NCBI GenBank assembly: GCA_038241255.1
Contig: JBBRFW010000002.1
Span: 59,297 to 123,296 of the forward strand
Origin: Schlegelella_A sp038241255
GTDB taxonomy: Bacteria > Pseudomonadota > Gammaproteobacteria > Burkholderiales > Burkholderiaceae_C
Direction: 5' to 3'
DNA: 64,000 nucleotides
The notes under the pieces are model-generated. The model had not been told where the DNA came from, searched no databases, and saw only the letters and a list, made by a program, of their open reading frames with translations. Shown here one piece after another: positions 1 to 8,684 of the stretch (position 1 is the first letter of the stretch; each line of letters starts with the position of its first letter). The position numbers and the translations under genes are program-made.

Positions 1-204
1 CTGTTCGGCGCGTTCGGCGCGGTCGACGCGTACTACGCGCCGGTGTGCGCGCGAATCCGCACCTACGCGCTGCCGGTGGGCGATGTCGCCGCCGCCTACG
101 TCGAGCGGATCCACGATCTGCCGGCGATGCGCGCCTGGTGCCAGGCCGCGCGCGCAGAAAGCGACTTCCTAGAAGAGGACGAGCCTTACCGCCAGCGCGC
201 CTGA
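1..204 (+). CDS. Glutathione S-transferase family protein, C-terminal part (cut by window edge)
   Basis: The frame is open from base 1 to TGA at 202-204 and gives 67 residues. They look like the last helices of a bacterial GST: FGAFGAVDAYYAPV, then PAMRAWCQAA, then DEPYRQ before the stop. This half of a GST carries the hydrophobic substrate site and the dimer surface; the glutathione-binding thioredoxin fold lies outside the window. A hairpin terminator follows 22 bases after the stop. The family is fairly clear from the pattern; the subfamily and substrate cannot be judged from a fragment. Confidence 0.7.
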   Translation: MFGAFGAVDAYYAPVCARIRTYALPVGDVAAAYVERIHDLPAMRAWCQAARAESDFLEEDEPYRQRA

Positions 205-225
205 CGCGCGATCGACCGGCCGAAA

Positions 226-249
226 AAAAGCGGACCGAAGTCCGCTTTT
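226..249. terminator. Bidirectional intrinsic terminator
   Basis: A perfect 10-bp inverted repeat (AAAAGCGGAC / GTCCGCTTTT) flanks a CGAA tetraloop. It has an A-run on the left and a T-run on the right, so it can terminate transcripts from both sides. It sits between the convergent GST gene and PEP-CTERM gene and fits as their shared terminator. Confidence 0.85.
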
Positions 250-284
250 CATCTGGCGCCGGCGCGGGCCGGCGCGCGCCACGC

Positions 285-1055
285 TCAGCGAGCCTTGCGG
301 CGACGCGCCATGAAGCCCATCGCGCCCAGGCCGGCGAGCATCAGGGCATAGGTTTCGGGTTCCGGCACGGCGTTGATCGATTCGACCTTGACGGCCATAT
401 CGTTGTAGTCGAAGTCGGTGCCGTCTTCGTAGGCGAACAGCCAGTTGGTGGTCGAGCCGTCCTTAAAGGCCACCACCCGATCCGAGCGCGGATCCGTCGG
501 GTTCAGCAGGGCGTTCAACTGGTCGCTCGAATAGAACGTCGAGCTCGTCGACGACGGCCGGAAGTAGAAGCCGAACAACGACGAGCTGACGGCGACATCG
601 CTAAATGCGCCGCAGTTCACCTTGACGCCGCAGTTGGCGACGATCGACGTGCCGACATTGAGCGTATTGCCGCTGAACGACAGCGCGGCGTTATCGCCGG
701 CGGTCGCGCCGCCCTTGAGCAGATCGACCGTGTAGACGTGCGACGTGTCACTGCCGAACCAGATGCCGAAAATCTGCGTCGAGGCGTTGGCGGTGAACTC
801 GGCGACCAGGGTCGGGATCGTGCTGGCAGCAGTGGGCGTCGTCGACATGAACTGTGCGGCAGCGCTCTGACCGGTATTGACGTTGATGTGGCCGGGACCG
901 AACAGGCCGTCGGCGATCGTCTGCAAATTGCTCTCGCCGAGCGGTGCGGGGTTGATGACCGAAGGCGCCGGCGGATTGAACGGCGCGATCGGAACGGCTA
1001 AGGTGGAAGCGCTCGCCGCGAGGCCGAGCATCGCGACGATCAATTTCAACTTCAT
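285..1055 (-). CDS. PEP-CTERM sorting-domain protein with DUF4114-like domain
   Basis: A 256-residue exported protein. It starts at ATG 1055 with AGGAG six bases upstream. The N-terminus is a signal peptide (MKLKLIVAMLGLAASAS). The middle is low in charge and rich in Ser/Thr/Asn, with two cysteines about eight residues apart. An acidic motif EDGTDFDYNDMAV near residue 225 is typical of DUF4114 domains. The last 27 residues form a PEP-CTERM signal: VPEPETYA, a hydrophobic helix, then ARRRKAR. Such proteins are cut and sorted by an exosortase, usually in exopolysaccharide or biofilm producers. No exosortase lies in this window. The frame stays open far upstream over cca, but that extension is not coding. 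Function of the mature protein is unknown. Confidence 0.88.
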   Translation of the reverse strand: MKLKLIVAMLGLAASASTLAVPIAPFNPPAPSVINPAPLGESNLQTIADGLFGPGHINVNTGQSAAAQFMSTTPTAASTIPTLVAEFTANASTQIFGIWFGSDTSHVYTVDLLKGGATAGDNAALSFSGNTLNVGTSIVANCGVKVNCGAFSDVAVSSSLFGFYFRPSSTSSTFYSSDQLNALLNPTDPRSDRVVAFKDGSTTNWLFAYEDGTDFDYNDMAVKVESINAVPEPETYALMLAGLGAMGFMARRRKAR

Positions 1056-1223
1056 CTGGAACTCCTGTTGGGACTGGCTGCGACGGAGGGTTTCCGCTGC
1101 GTCTAGCGGTGGAATGTAGAAGCAGAGCCGCAGGTCACCTATCCCGCGGCCGCGGGGTTCGTGGCGCGCCCCCTCGTTCACGGGTGTACGGAAAGCCAGC
1201 GTTCCGGTCCCTAGACTACGGCG

Positions 1224-2468
1224 ATGAAACGCTATCTCGTTGGCGGTGCCGTGCGCGATTCGCTCCTCGGGCGCCCGATGGGCGACCGCGACTGGGTGGT
1301 CGTCGGCGCCGATCCCGATCGCATGCGGCGGGCCGGCTTCATCGCGGTCGGCCGCGACTTTCCGGTTTTTCTTCACCCCGAGACGCGCGAAGAGCATGCC
1401 CTCGCTCGCACCGAACGCAAGACGGCGCCGGGCTACCACGGCTTCGAATTCGATGCCGACCCGAGCGTGACCCTGGAGCATGACCTGGCGCGCCGAGACC
1501 TGACGATCAACGCGATCGCGCAGGACGAGAGCGGCGCACTGATCGACCCGCACGGCGGCCGAGCCGACCTCGCCGCCAAGGTGCTTCGCCACGTCTCGCC
1601 CGCGTTCGCCGAGGACCCCGTCCGCATCCTCCGGCTGGCGCGCTTCGCTGCGCGCTTCGCCGATTTCCGTGTCGCCGCAGAGACCCAAGCTCTGATGGGC
1701 GAGATGGTCAACGCCGGCGAGGTCGACGCGCTTGTGCCGGAACGCGTCTGGCAGGAAGTCTCGCGCGGGCTGATGGAAGACAAGCCCTCGCGCATGTTCG
1801 AGGTCCTGCGCGGCTGCGGCGCGCTGGCGCGCGTGCTGCCCGAGGTCGACCGTCTGTTCGGTGTGCCGCAGCGCGCGGACCACCACCCCGAGGTGGACAC
1901 CGGCGTCCACCTGATGATGGTGCTCGACATGGCGGCGCGCCTGGCGGCGAGCCTCGCGGTGCGCTACGCGTGCCTCGGTCACGACCTGGGCAAAGCGACG
2001 ACGCCGGTCGAGATCCTGCCGCGCCACCTGCGCCACGAGGAGCGCAGCGTCGCGCTGGTGCGGGCGATGAGCGAGCGGCTGCGCGTCGACAACGCGTCGC
2101 GGGCGCTCGCCGTGGTCGTCGCGCGCGAGCACGGCAACATCCACCGCAGCGGCGAGTTCGGTGCCACGCCGATCGTCCGCCTGCTCGAGCGCTGCGACGC
2201 GCTGCGCCGGCCGGAGCGCTTCGCCGAAGCGCTGCTCGCGTGCGAATGCGACGCCCGCGGCCGACTCGGCCTCGCGGAGCGGCCGTATCCGCAGCGAGCG
2301 CGGCTCTGGGGCGCGCTCGGCCGTGTCATGGCCGTCGACGCTACGGCGATCGCTGAAGAAGCCACCGCACGCGGCCTCGCCGGTGCCGCGATCGGCGCCG
2401 CGATCCACGATGCGCGCGTTCGCGCGGTCGCCGAAGGCGAAGGCGAAGACAAAGGCGAAATCGCCTAG
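1224..2468 (+). CDS. cca: CCA-adding tRNA nucleotidyltransferase (multifunctional)
   Basis: A 414-residue class II CCA enzyme that builds or repairs the 3'-CCA end of tRNA from CTP and ATP. The nucleotidyltransferase head is plain at the N-terminus: LVGGAVRDSLLG, then the catalytic DRDW carboxylates near residue 23. RRDLTINAIA follows near residue 90, and the RNA-binding neck after it. An HD domain (CLGHDLGK, near residue 250) marks the proteobacterial multifunctional form with phosphohydrolase activity. Its TAG stop shares a CTAG tetramer with the stop of the convergent methyltransferase gene, so the two genes overlap by four bases. Confidence 0.95.
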   Translation: MKRYLVGGAVRDSLLGRPMGDRDWVVVGADPDRMRRAGFIAVGRDFPVFLHPETREEHALARTERKTAPGYHGFEFDADPSVTLEHDLARRDLTINAIAQDESGALIDPHGGRADLAAKVLRHVSPAFAEDPVRILRLARFAARFADFRVAAETQALMGEMVNAGEVDALVPERVWQEVSRGLMEDKPSRMFEVLRGCGALARVLPEVDRLFGVPQRADHHPEVDTGVHLMMVLDMAARLAASLAVRYACLGHDLGKATTPVEILPRHLRHEERSVALVRAMSERLRVDNASRALAVVVAREHGNIHRSGEFGATPIVRLLERCDALRRPERFAEALLACECDARGRLGLAERPYPQRARLWGALGRVMAVDATAIAEEATARGLAGAAIGAAIHDARVRAVAEGEGEDKGEIA

Positions 2469-3568
2469 AGGCGGTGACGCCGGTCGCCGGCCGCGAAGCC
2501 GATCGGCGCGAACGTCACGCCGCGCGTGAAGGCAAGCACCTTGATCAGCTCGCCCATCTCGTGCTCGAGAACGAGCATGAGAGCGTCGCTGCGCGCCGCC
2601 GGGCTCGCTTCGACCATCAGCTCGCCGAGACCGCAGTTGAGGAGAAAGCGCGCCTGCGACGTGTAGCCGGCGACCGCGAGCCCCGCGTTCTGGCCGGCGA
2701 CCGCGAGGGCCGTGAAGTCGAGGTGGCTGGTGATGTCCTTCAGGCCGACGTCGACGAGCGGGTTGGTGTCGGCGCGGTGCGCGCGATGGCACATCAGCGT
2801 GCCGCCGGAACGCTGCGGGTGGTAGTACTCGTCTTCGGGAAAGCCGTAGTCAATCAGGAAGACCGCGCCGCGCTCGAGGCGGTCGGCGAGCGTCGCCACG
2901 AACGCCTGCGCCTGCGGGTGCAGCTCGGTCGTGCTGCCGGCCGGGAAACCAGCGTCGACCGGCGGCCGCGAGTCGGCAAGACGGTCGGCCCACGCGAACG
3001 ACTCGCCTTCGCCACGCGCCACGCCGCGCGCGCGCCACGCTATTCCGTCGAAGTGGAGCAGGTCCACCGGCATCGCATCGAGCACCTCGTTGGCGACGAC
3101 GACGCCCGTCATCGATTCCGGCAGCGCGTCGAGCCAGCGCACGCGCTCGGCGAAGGCACGAGTCGCCTGGCGCTGCCGCTTGCGCAGCGGCGCCGAGACC
3201 TCGACGATCGAATAGCGGCGCACGCGCTCGCCGAGCGCACCCAACAGCTCGGCGGCGAGGGCGCCGCTGCCGGCGCCGAATTCCCACAGCTCGTCGCTGC
3301 GTGTAACTTCGAGCGCCTGGACGAGCTGGCGCGCCAGGGCCCGGCCGAAGAGGGGCGACAGCTCGGGCGCCGTGACAAAATCGCTCCCCGACGCAGGGCC
3401 GCGGCCGACGATCGTTCGCCCGCTCGCGTAATAGCCGAGCCCAGGCGCGTAGAGGGCCAGCGCCATGAAACGGCTGAACGGGATCCAGCCGCCGTCGCGG
3501 TCGATGGCCGCGCCGATCAGTCGCACGAGGGCCGCCGATACACTGCTGTCGTCCAAACCCTCGTGCAC
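2465..3568 (-). CDS. MidA/NDUFAF7-type SAM-dependent methyltransferase
   Basis: About 367 residues of the Methyltransf_28 (PF02636) family. The mitochondrial relatives methylate an arginine of a complex I subunit; the bacterial substrate is not established. The signature is clear: the N-terminal segment MALALYAPGLGYYASG, then SDFVTAPELSPLFG, then the SAM loop ELWEFGAGSGALA near residue 90. VVANEVLDAMPV and the motif FLIDYGFPEDEYYHP follow. I chose GTG 3568 because it keeps the usual family length and ends just before the divergent ttcA; no strong ribosome site is visible, so the start is uncertain. Confidence 0.85.
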   Translation of the reverse strand: MHEGLDDSSVSAALVRLIGAAIDRDGGWIPFSRFMALALYAPGLGYYASGRTIVGRGPASGSDFVTAPELSPLFGRALARQLVQALEVTRSDELWEFGAGSGALAAELLGALGERVRRYSIVEVSAPLRKRQRQATRAFAERVRWLDALPESMTGVVVANEVLDAMPVDLLHFDGIAWRARGVARGEGESFAWADRLADSRPPVDAGFPAGSTTELHPQAQAFVATLADRLERGAVFLIDYGFPEDEYYHPQRSGGTLMCHRAHRADTNPLVDVGLKDITSHLDFTALAVAGQNAGLAVAGYTSQARFLLNCGLGELMVEASPAARSDALMLVLEHEMGELIKVLAFTRGVTFAPIGFAAGDRRHRL

Positions 3569-3586
3569 CGCCCCATTGTAGGAATC

Positions 3587-4552
3587 GTGGCCACCGCGTT
3601 CAGCGCCCTCCCCGACTCGACCGACCGCGACGCCTTGCGCCGCAAGCTCCCGGTCGAGATCGCCAAGCTCGCCAAGCGACTGCACCGCCAGGTGGGCCGC
3701 GCCATCGCCGACTTCGCGATGATCGAGGACCGCGACCGCGTCATGGTCTGCATCTCGGGCGGCAAGGACAGTTACTCGCTGCTCGACATCCTGATCGAGC
3801 TGCGGGCGCGGGCGCCGATCGATTTCTCGATCGTCGCCGTCAACCTCGATCAAACGCAGCCCGGCTTTCCTGCCGAAGTGCTGCCCGACTACCTTGCCCG
3901 GCTCGGCGTCGAGTTCAGGGTCGTCGAGCAGGACACCTATTCCGTCGTCAAGCGCCTCGTTCCCGATGGGCAAACGATGTGCAGCCTCTGCTCGCGTCTG
4001 CGCCGCGGCGTGCTGTATCGCGTCGCAAGCGAGCTCGGCGCGACCAAGATCGCGCTCGGCCACCACCGCGACGACATGGTAGCGACGCTCTTTATGAACA
4101 TGTTCTTCGGCGGACGCCTGAAGGGCATGCCGCCCAAGCTCGTCAGCGACAACGGAAGACACGTCGTCATCCGGCCGCTCGCCTATGTCGCCGAGCGCGA
4201 CCTGGTGCGCTGGGCCGCTCAGCGCGCGTTCCCGATCATCCCGTGCAACCTCTGCGGCAGCCAGCAGAACCTGCAGCGCGTCCGCATCGGCGAGATGCTG
4301 CGCGCCTGGGAGCGTGAGGATCCCGGCCGGATCGACCGCATCTTCGATGCGATGGCACGCGTCGTGCCATCGCATCTCATGGACAGGACCCTGTTTCCCT
4401 TCGCCAACCTCCGACCCACCGGTGTCGCCGATATCGATGGCGACCCCGCGTTCGACGTCGACCCCCCTTCGCCTTCGGACCTCGCCGGGAAGAATGATGT
4501 CTTTTGGGCGGCCTGGCAGCCGTCGCCGCCGCGTCGAGGAGAGCCCGCATGA
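3587..4552 (+). CDS. ttcA: tRNA 2-thiocytidine(32) synthetase TtcA
   Basis: An iron-sulfur enzyme that thiolates cytidine 32 of tRNA. The PP-loop SGGKDS (near residue 57) adenylates the base. Two cysteine pairs, CSLC near 131-134 and CNLC near 220-223, supply the cluster ligands expected in TtcA. The end is typical, with PSHLMDRTLFPF. GTG 3587 gives 321 residues, a normal length; an upstream GTG at 3563 would overlap the divergent methyltransferase start. The TGA stop overlaps the next ATG (ATGA), so the lipoprotein downstream is translationally coupled. Confidence 0.92.
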   Translation: MATAFSALPDSTDRDALRRKLPVEIAKLAKRLHRQVGRAIADFAMIEDRDRVMVCISGGKDSYSLLDILIELRARAPIDFSIVAVNLDQTQPGFPAEVLPDYLARLGVEFRVVEQDTYSVVKRLVPDGQTMCSLCSRLRRGVLYRVASELGATKIALGHHRDDMVATLFMNMFFGGRLKGMPPKLVSDNGRHVVIRPLAYVAERDLVRWAAQRAFPIIPCNLCGSQQNLQRVRIGEMLRAWEREDPGRIDRIFDAMARVVPSHLMDRTLFPFANLRPTGVADIDGDPAFDVDPPSPSDLAGKNDVFWAAWQPSPPRRGEPA

Positions 4553-5181
4553 GAATACTCGCAACCGTCTCGACCCTGATCACCGCTGCCGCGCTCGCCG
4601 GCTGCGCCTCGCTCTACAACCTCGACGCCGACGTCTCCAGCTACAGCCGCTGGCCAGCCGGGCGCGCCCCGTCGACGTACGCCTTCGAGCGCTTGCCGTC
4701 GCAGCAGACGCGGCCGCAGCAGGCGCAGCTGCTCGAGGACGCGGCGCGGTCAGGGCTCGAACGCGCAGGCCTCGCCGCCGTTCCCGAAGGCAGCGCACCC
4801 GACGTCACGGTGCAGCTCGGGGCGCGCATCACCGAAACGGACCGATCGCCCTTCGACGATCCGTTCTGGTACGGCGGCCGCGGCTTCTGGCACCGACCTT
4901 TCATCTACGGGCGCTACGGTTGGCCGTTCGGGGGGCCGGGCTGGCGCCGCGGCGGCCTGTGGGATCCTTCGCTCGACTTTCCCACTTACGAACGCGAGGT
5001 CGCGGTCCTGGTCCGCGACAAGCGCTCCGGCGAACCGCTCTACGAAGCGCGCGTCGAGACGCAGGGTCCGACCTCGGGCGTGGCGGCGATCCTGCCGGCG
5101 ATGTTCGTCGCCGCGATGCGCGACTTCCCGGGCGGCAGCGCCGACAACCCGCACCGCGTCATCGTCCAGCTCCCGCACTGA
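4549..5181 (+). CDS. DUF4136 family lipoprotein
   Basis: A 210-residue envelope protein. The N-terminus is a lipoprotein signal with lipobox LAGC near residue 18, so the mature protein should be anchored by lipid-modified cysteine. The body matches the DUF4136 pattern: SSYSRWP, YAFERLPS, DVTVQLGARI, a Gly/Trp/Tyr-rich stretch (FWYGGRGFWHRPF), then REVAVLVRDKRSGEPLYEARV. ATG 4549 has GAGGAG upstream and overlaps the ttcA stop. The domain's function is unknown; a periplasmic or outer-membrane structural role is likely. Confidence 0.82.
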   Translation: MRILATVSTLITAAALAGCASLYNLDADVSSYSRWPAGRAPSTYAFERLPSQQTRPQQAQLLEDAARSGLERAGLAAVPEGSAPDVTVQLGARITETDRSPFDDPFWYGGRGFWHRPFIYGRYGWPFGGPGWRRGGLWDPSLDFPTYEREVAVLVRDKRSGEPLYEARVETQGPTSGVAAILPAMFVAAMRDFPGGSADNPHRVIVQLPH

Positions 5182-5223
5182 GCGACGGCGTCGCGGCTCG
5201 CGAGCAACCGCGCCGCGCCCGGC

Positions 5224-6144
5224 TCAGCTCGCCGATTCGCCGATCAGCGAGCGCAGATCGTCGCGATAGCCGGCGAGCTTGCGCGCCGCGTCACGCCGCT
5301 GTTCGGCGCTGGTGGCGTTGTGCAGCGCGCTGGCGACGGCGCACTGATGCGCCATCAGCTGCTCAGCGTAGCGCCGGTAGTCCTCGCGCGGCGAACGATC
5401 GATGCCGCTCAGGTAGGCGCGCACCTGTGCGACGCCCTCGTCGCGGCCCGGGCTCGCTTCGCGCAGGCGGCGCAACAGGCCGAGCACATCCTGCTGCCGC
5501 TGCCTGCGCTCGGCGTAGGCGAATTCGGCGTTGTAGGGCGATTGGCTCACCGACTCGGCGACGAGCTTGCGCTGCGCCTCGTCGAGATCGCCGTAGAGCA
5601 TCTCGGCCCGCTCGATCTCGCGCTTGACCTGCGCCTGATGACGCCGCTGCGGGTTGCGCTGCAGGTGCTCGTCGCGGTATTCCTCGTTGGTCTCGGCGAA
5701 GCGCTTCTCGATGTGGGCGATCTGCGCCGGCGACAGCGTGACGGCCACCTCGGCGATCGTCGGCGCGAGGTATTGCAGCACCGGCGCCATGCGACTCCTG
5801 ATCTCGCCCGCCCACCCGCACATGCGCTCGGGCGTCGCATCGCCGACCACCTCGGCTTCGGCGCGTGAGAGCAGTTGCACGTAGTCGGGCAGCTGCGTGC
5901 GCCGGTGCCAAGCGACCGCCTCGTCGAGGGCCGTGCGTGCCTTCGGCGACTGGGCATCGTCGAAATCGACGTAGCGGTCGAGCCAGCGAAAGGCGAGCGG
6001 GCTCGCCTGTCCGTAGCCGAGCCTGACGAAGCCGCACGACGGCAGCAGCACGGCGAGCACGAGCGTCAGCGCCGCGATAATCGAGCGCCGGACGAAGGGC
6101 CGGTGCAACGCGGATGGCAGCATGGTGTTGAACGTCGTGGTCAT
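5224..6144 (-). CDS. DUF6279-like lipoprotein
   Basis: About 306 residues. A positive N-terminus and hydrophobic stretch end in a lipobox-like LLPSC, so it is probably a lipoprotein. The mature part begins FVRLGYGQASPLAFRWLDRY and contains WHRRTQLPDYVQLL, the pattern of DUF6279 proteins, followed by charged helices. Function is unknown. The upstream ATG (6144) makes it overlap the divergent glmU by 23 bases. The internal ATG at 6123 (Met8, MLPSALHRP) shares one CATG tetramer with the glmU start and is equally plausible. Confidence 0.75.
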   Translation of the reverse strand: MTTTFNTMLPSALHRPFVRRSIIAALTLVLAVLLPSCGFVRLGYGQASPLAFRWLDRYVDFDDAQSPKARTALDEAVAWHRRTQLPDYVQLLSRAEAEVVGDATPERMCGWAGEIRSRMAPVLQYLAPTIAEVAVTLSPAQIAHIEKRFAETNEEYRDEHLQRNPQRRHQAQVKREIERAEMLYGDLDEAQRKLVAESVSQSPYNAEFAYAERRQRQQDVLGLLRRLREASPGRDEGVAQVRAYLSGIDRSPREDYRRYAEQLMAHQCAVASALHNATSAEQRRDAARKLAGYRDDLRSLIGESAS

Positions 6145-7507
6145 GGCGGCTGGTCAGGGAACGCGGATGAGATCGGCGCGGCCGAAGGTCCTGCACATCC
6201 TCGGCGGCCGCCATTTATTGCAACATGTTCTCGGCGCCGCCGCCGGGCTGGGCGCAACGCGGACGATCGTCGTCACCGGCCACGGTGCTGACGCGGTCGA
6301 GCGAAGCTCGCAGGCGCCGAGCCTCGTCTTCGTGCGCCAGCAGCCGCAGCTCGGCACCGGTCACGCCTTGCAGCAGGCAGCCCCGCTGCTCGAGGACGAC
6401 GGCACGACACTCGTCCTCAACGGCGACGTGCCGCTGATCGAGACCGAGACCTTGCAGCGGCTCGTCGCCGCAGCCGGCGCGAGGCGCCTCGCCCTGCTGA
6501 CCGTCGCCCTCGCCGAGCCGGGCGGCTACGGACGCATCGTCCGCACGGCGACGACGGGTGGCGCCGATGCGATCGTCGCCATCGTCGAGGAGAAGGACGC
6601 CTCTGACTCCCAGCGCGCCATCCGCGAGGTCTACACCGGCGTGATGGCGGCACCTACGCGCGCCCTCAAGCGCTGGCTCGCGGCGCTGCGCAACGACAAC
6701 GCCGCGGGCGAGTACTACCTCACCGACGTCGTCGCGAGCGCGGTCGCCGAAGGCGTCGAGGTCACCGGCGTCGCCGCCAGCGGCGAGACCGAAGTCCTCG
6801 GCGTCAACAGCCCGGAGCAGCTCGCCGACCTCGAGCGCCGTCATCAGCGCGCCGCGGCGGCGCGCCTCATGGCTGAAGGCGTTCGCCTCGCCGACCCGGC
6901 AAGGGTCGAACAGCGCGGCGAACTTCGCTGCGGCCGCGACGTGGAGATCGATGTCGGCTGCATCTTCGAGGGCACGGTCGAGCTCGGCGACGGCGTCCAC
7001 GTCGGCGCCTACTGCATCGTCCGCAACGCGCGCGTCGGCGCCGGCGCGACCATCCGGCCATACAGTCACATCGACGGCGAGGCGCTCGGCGCCAGCGTCG
7101 GAGCGGCCGCCATCGTCGGGCCGTTCAGTCGCCTGCGAGGCGGCGCCGTGCTCGGCGCCGGCGTCCATGTCGGCAACTTCGTCGAGATCAAGAACTCGAC
7201 GCTCGGCGAGGGAGCGAAGGCGAACCACCTCGCCTATCTCGGCGACGCCGACGTCGGCGCGCGCGTCAACTACGGCGCCGGCAGCATCACCGCCAACTAC
7301 GACGGTGCGGACAAGCACCGCACGACGATCGGCGCCGATGCCCACATCGGCAGCAACTGCGTCCTGGTCGCGCCGGTCGAGATCGGTGCCGGAGCGACAA
7401 TTGGCGGCGGCTCGACGATCAACAAGGACGCGCCGGCCGGCGAGCTCACAGTCGCGCGCGCGCGCCAGACGACGCTGCGCGGCTGGAAGCGGCCGGTCAA
7501 GCGCTGA
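6122..7507 (+). CDS. glmU: Bifunctional N-acetylglucosamine-1-phosphate uridylyltransferase / glucosamine-1-phosphate acetyltransferase
   Basis: A 461-residue two-domain cytosolic enzyme that makes UDP-GlcNAc for peptidoglycan and LPS. The N-terminal pyrophosphorylase domain has MAAGQGTRMRSARPKVLH, then QLGTGHALQQA and LNGDVPLI. The C-terminal half is a left-handed beta-helix of hexapeptide repeats, ending in the acetyltransferase site (HVGNFVEIKNS, NYDGADKHRT, the sequence around IGSNCVLVAPV). The length matches the family. It is convergent with the glycosylase-like gene, with only three bases between the stops. Confidence 0.96.
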   Translation: MVLNVVVMAAGQGTRMRSARPKVLHILGGRHLLQHVLGAAAGLGATRTIVVTGHGADAVERSSQAPSLVFVRQQPQLGTGHALQQAAPLLEDDGTTLVLNGDVPLIETETLQRLVAAAGARRLALLTVALAEPGGYGRIVRTATTGGADAIVAIVEEKDASDSQRAIREVYTGVMAAPTRALKRWLAALRNDNAAGEYYLTDVVASAVAEGVEVTGVAASGETEVLGVNSPEQLADLERRHQRAAAARLMAEGVRLADPARVEQRGELRCGRDVEIDVGCIFEGTVELGDGVHVGAYCIVRNARVGAGATIRPYSHIDGEALGASVGAAAIVGPFSRLRGGAVLGAGVHVGNFVEIKNSTLGEGAKANHLAYLGDADVGARVNYGAGSITANYDGADKHRTTIGADAHIGSNCVLVAPVEIGAGATIGGGSTINKDAPAGELTVARARQTTLRGWKRPVKR

Positions 7508-7510
7508 CGA

Positions 7511-8197
7511 TCACGCGCCCACCGGGCTGGGCGCTGGGCCGACGGCCAAGCAGAGGTCGGACCAGGCCTTGGCCTTCTCGGCCGGATGGCGCAGCAGGAA
7601 GGCCAGCGAGAAAGTGACGACTACCGGCACGCCGGCGCGCACGTGGACTCGGCCGCGCAGGCCGCCCAGCGGAACATCGTCGCCGAGCAGCGCGGCGGCG
7701 GCGGCACGGCCGAGGGCGAGGACGCAGCGAGGCGTCACGACGTCGATCGCCTCTTGCAAGGCCCCCGCGTCCGAGGCGGCTCCTTCGCCCACCCCCTTCT
7801 GGAGCGCAAAGAACGCGGCGCGACGCTCCCGACTCGGCGCGACCACGCCGGCGTTGATGGCGCGCAGCATGTTCTCGAGCAACTGCTCCTGCTGCGGATC
7901 GCCGGCGTCGAGCGGCTCGGAGACGACGAGCCACTCGGCGGGCGCGAGGCCGGGCCAGCGCGGTACCGAGGGCTCCGCCTCGCGCTGCGGCGTCGGCGCC
8001 GCGATGGGGTCGGCACTGCGGGCCGAATCGCGCGCCACGCCGGTGGAGGACGCGCCGGCTCGCGCCGAGTTTGCGGCGGGCGGTGCCGGTGCGCTGGAGG
8101 CAGCCGGAGCGGCGACCGCGTCCGGTGCCGCGCGCGGGGCCCAGAGATGAATCCCCATCTCGCGCAGCATCGCGCGCTGGCGCTCAGTCCAGCGCAT
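7511..8197 (-). CDS. Uracil-DNA-glycosylase-like protein lacking the usual catalytic motifs
   Basis: A 228-residue protein. The N-terminus (RQRAMLREMGIHLW) and a long Ala/Pro linker are followed by a domain with the outline of a family 4/5 uracil-DNA glycosylase: QLLENMLRAI, then VVTPRCVLALGRAAAAALLG, LGGLRGRVHV and a C-terminal LLRHPAEKAKAWSDL. The motifs needed for activity are missing. The GEAPG-type loop reads VVSEPLDAG, the HPS motif reads FSLAF, and the four cysteines of the Fe-S cluster are absent. It overlaps rimI by 14 bases as the third gene of tsaB-rimI. A non-catalytic or DNA-binding role is an inference. Confidence 0.65.
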   Translation of the reverse strand: MRWTERQRAMLREMGIHLWAPRAAPDAVAAPAASSAPAPPAANSARAGASSTGVARDSARSADPIAAPTPQREAEPSVPRWPGLAPAEWLVVSEPLDAGDPQQEQLLENMLRAINAGVVAPSRERRAAFFALQKGVGEGAASDAGALQEAIDVVTPRCVLALGRAAAAALLGDDVPLGGLRGRVHVRAGVPVVVTFSLAFLLRHPAEKAKAWSDLCLAVGPAPSPVGA

Positions 8198-8684
8198 CGC
8201 GCACCGCGCCCTCGTCGACGTCGAGACTCATCACGACGGCGTCCTCGCGGCGTCCCTGCGGCGCTGGGTAATAGCCCTTGCGCCGGCCGACCTGCGCGAA
8301 GCCGAGGCGGCCGTACGTCTCGCGCGCTTCGGCGTTGCTCTCGCGCACCTCGAGCCAGAGACGCCGGGCGCCGCGCAAGCGGCACTGCTGCACCAGCTCG
8401 GCGAGCAGGCGGCGTGCGTGCCCGCGTCGGCGCGCCGCCTGCGCGATCGTGATGTTGAGCAGGTGCATTTCGTCGACGCCAAACATCGCGACGCAGTAAC
8501 CGATCAGACCGCCATCGACATGGTTCAGCGTCCACGCCGTGTAGCGGGCGGCGAGCGAATCGACGAAGTTGCCGCGCGTCCACGGGAACGGATAGACCGC
8601 CAGCTCGACTTCGAGTACGCCATCGAGCGAGGCGACCGTCATCGGCCGCACCACCGCCACCCCGGAGTCGATCCGCGCGCTCAT
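8184..8684 (-). CDS. rimI: Ribosomal-protein-alanine N-acetyltransferase RimI
   Basis: A 166-residue GNAT acetyltransferase. The acetyl-CoA site is visible as AQAARRRGHARRLL (the RRxGxA loop). Before it lie PFPWTRGNFVDSL and LLNITI, and after it WLEVRESNAEARETYGRLGF and RRKGYYP, all typical of RimI, which acetylates the N-terminal alanine of S18. ATG 8684 overlaps the tsaB stop as ATGA, the common tsaB-rimI arrangement. Confidence 0.92.
   Translation of the reverse strand: MSARIDSGVAVVRPMTVASLDGVLEVELAVYPFPWTRGNFVDSLAARYTAWTLNHVDGGLIGYCVAMFGVDEMHLLNITIAQAARRRGHARRLLAELVQQCRLRGARRLWLEVRESNAEARETYGRLGFAQVGRRKGYYPAPQGRREDAVVMSLDVDEGAVRDALD

Noticed and set aside
1056..2792. Minus-strand reading frame continuing upstream from the PEP-CTERM protein across cca
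   Set aside because: The extension has arginine/alanine-rich shadow composition, ignores the signal peptide and ribosome site at 1055, and lies over a clearly conserved cca gene.
2474..3586. Long plus-strand open frame ahead of ttcA
   Set aside because: It is the antisense of the MidA-like methyltransferase; the TtcA protein starts near 3587 in family length, and the extra 370 residues match nothing.
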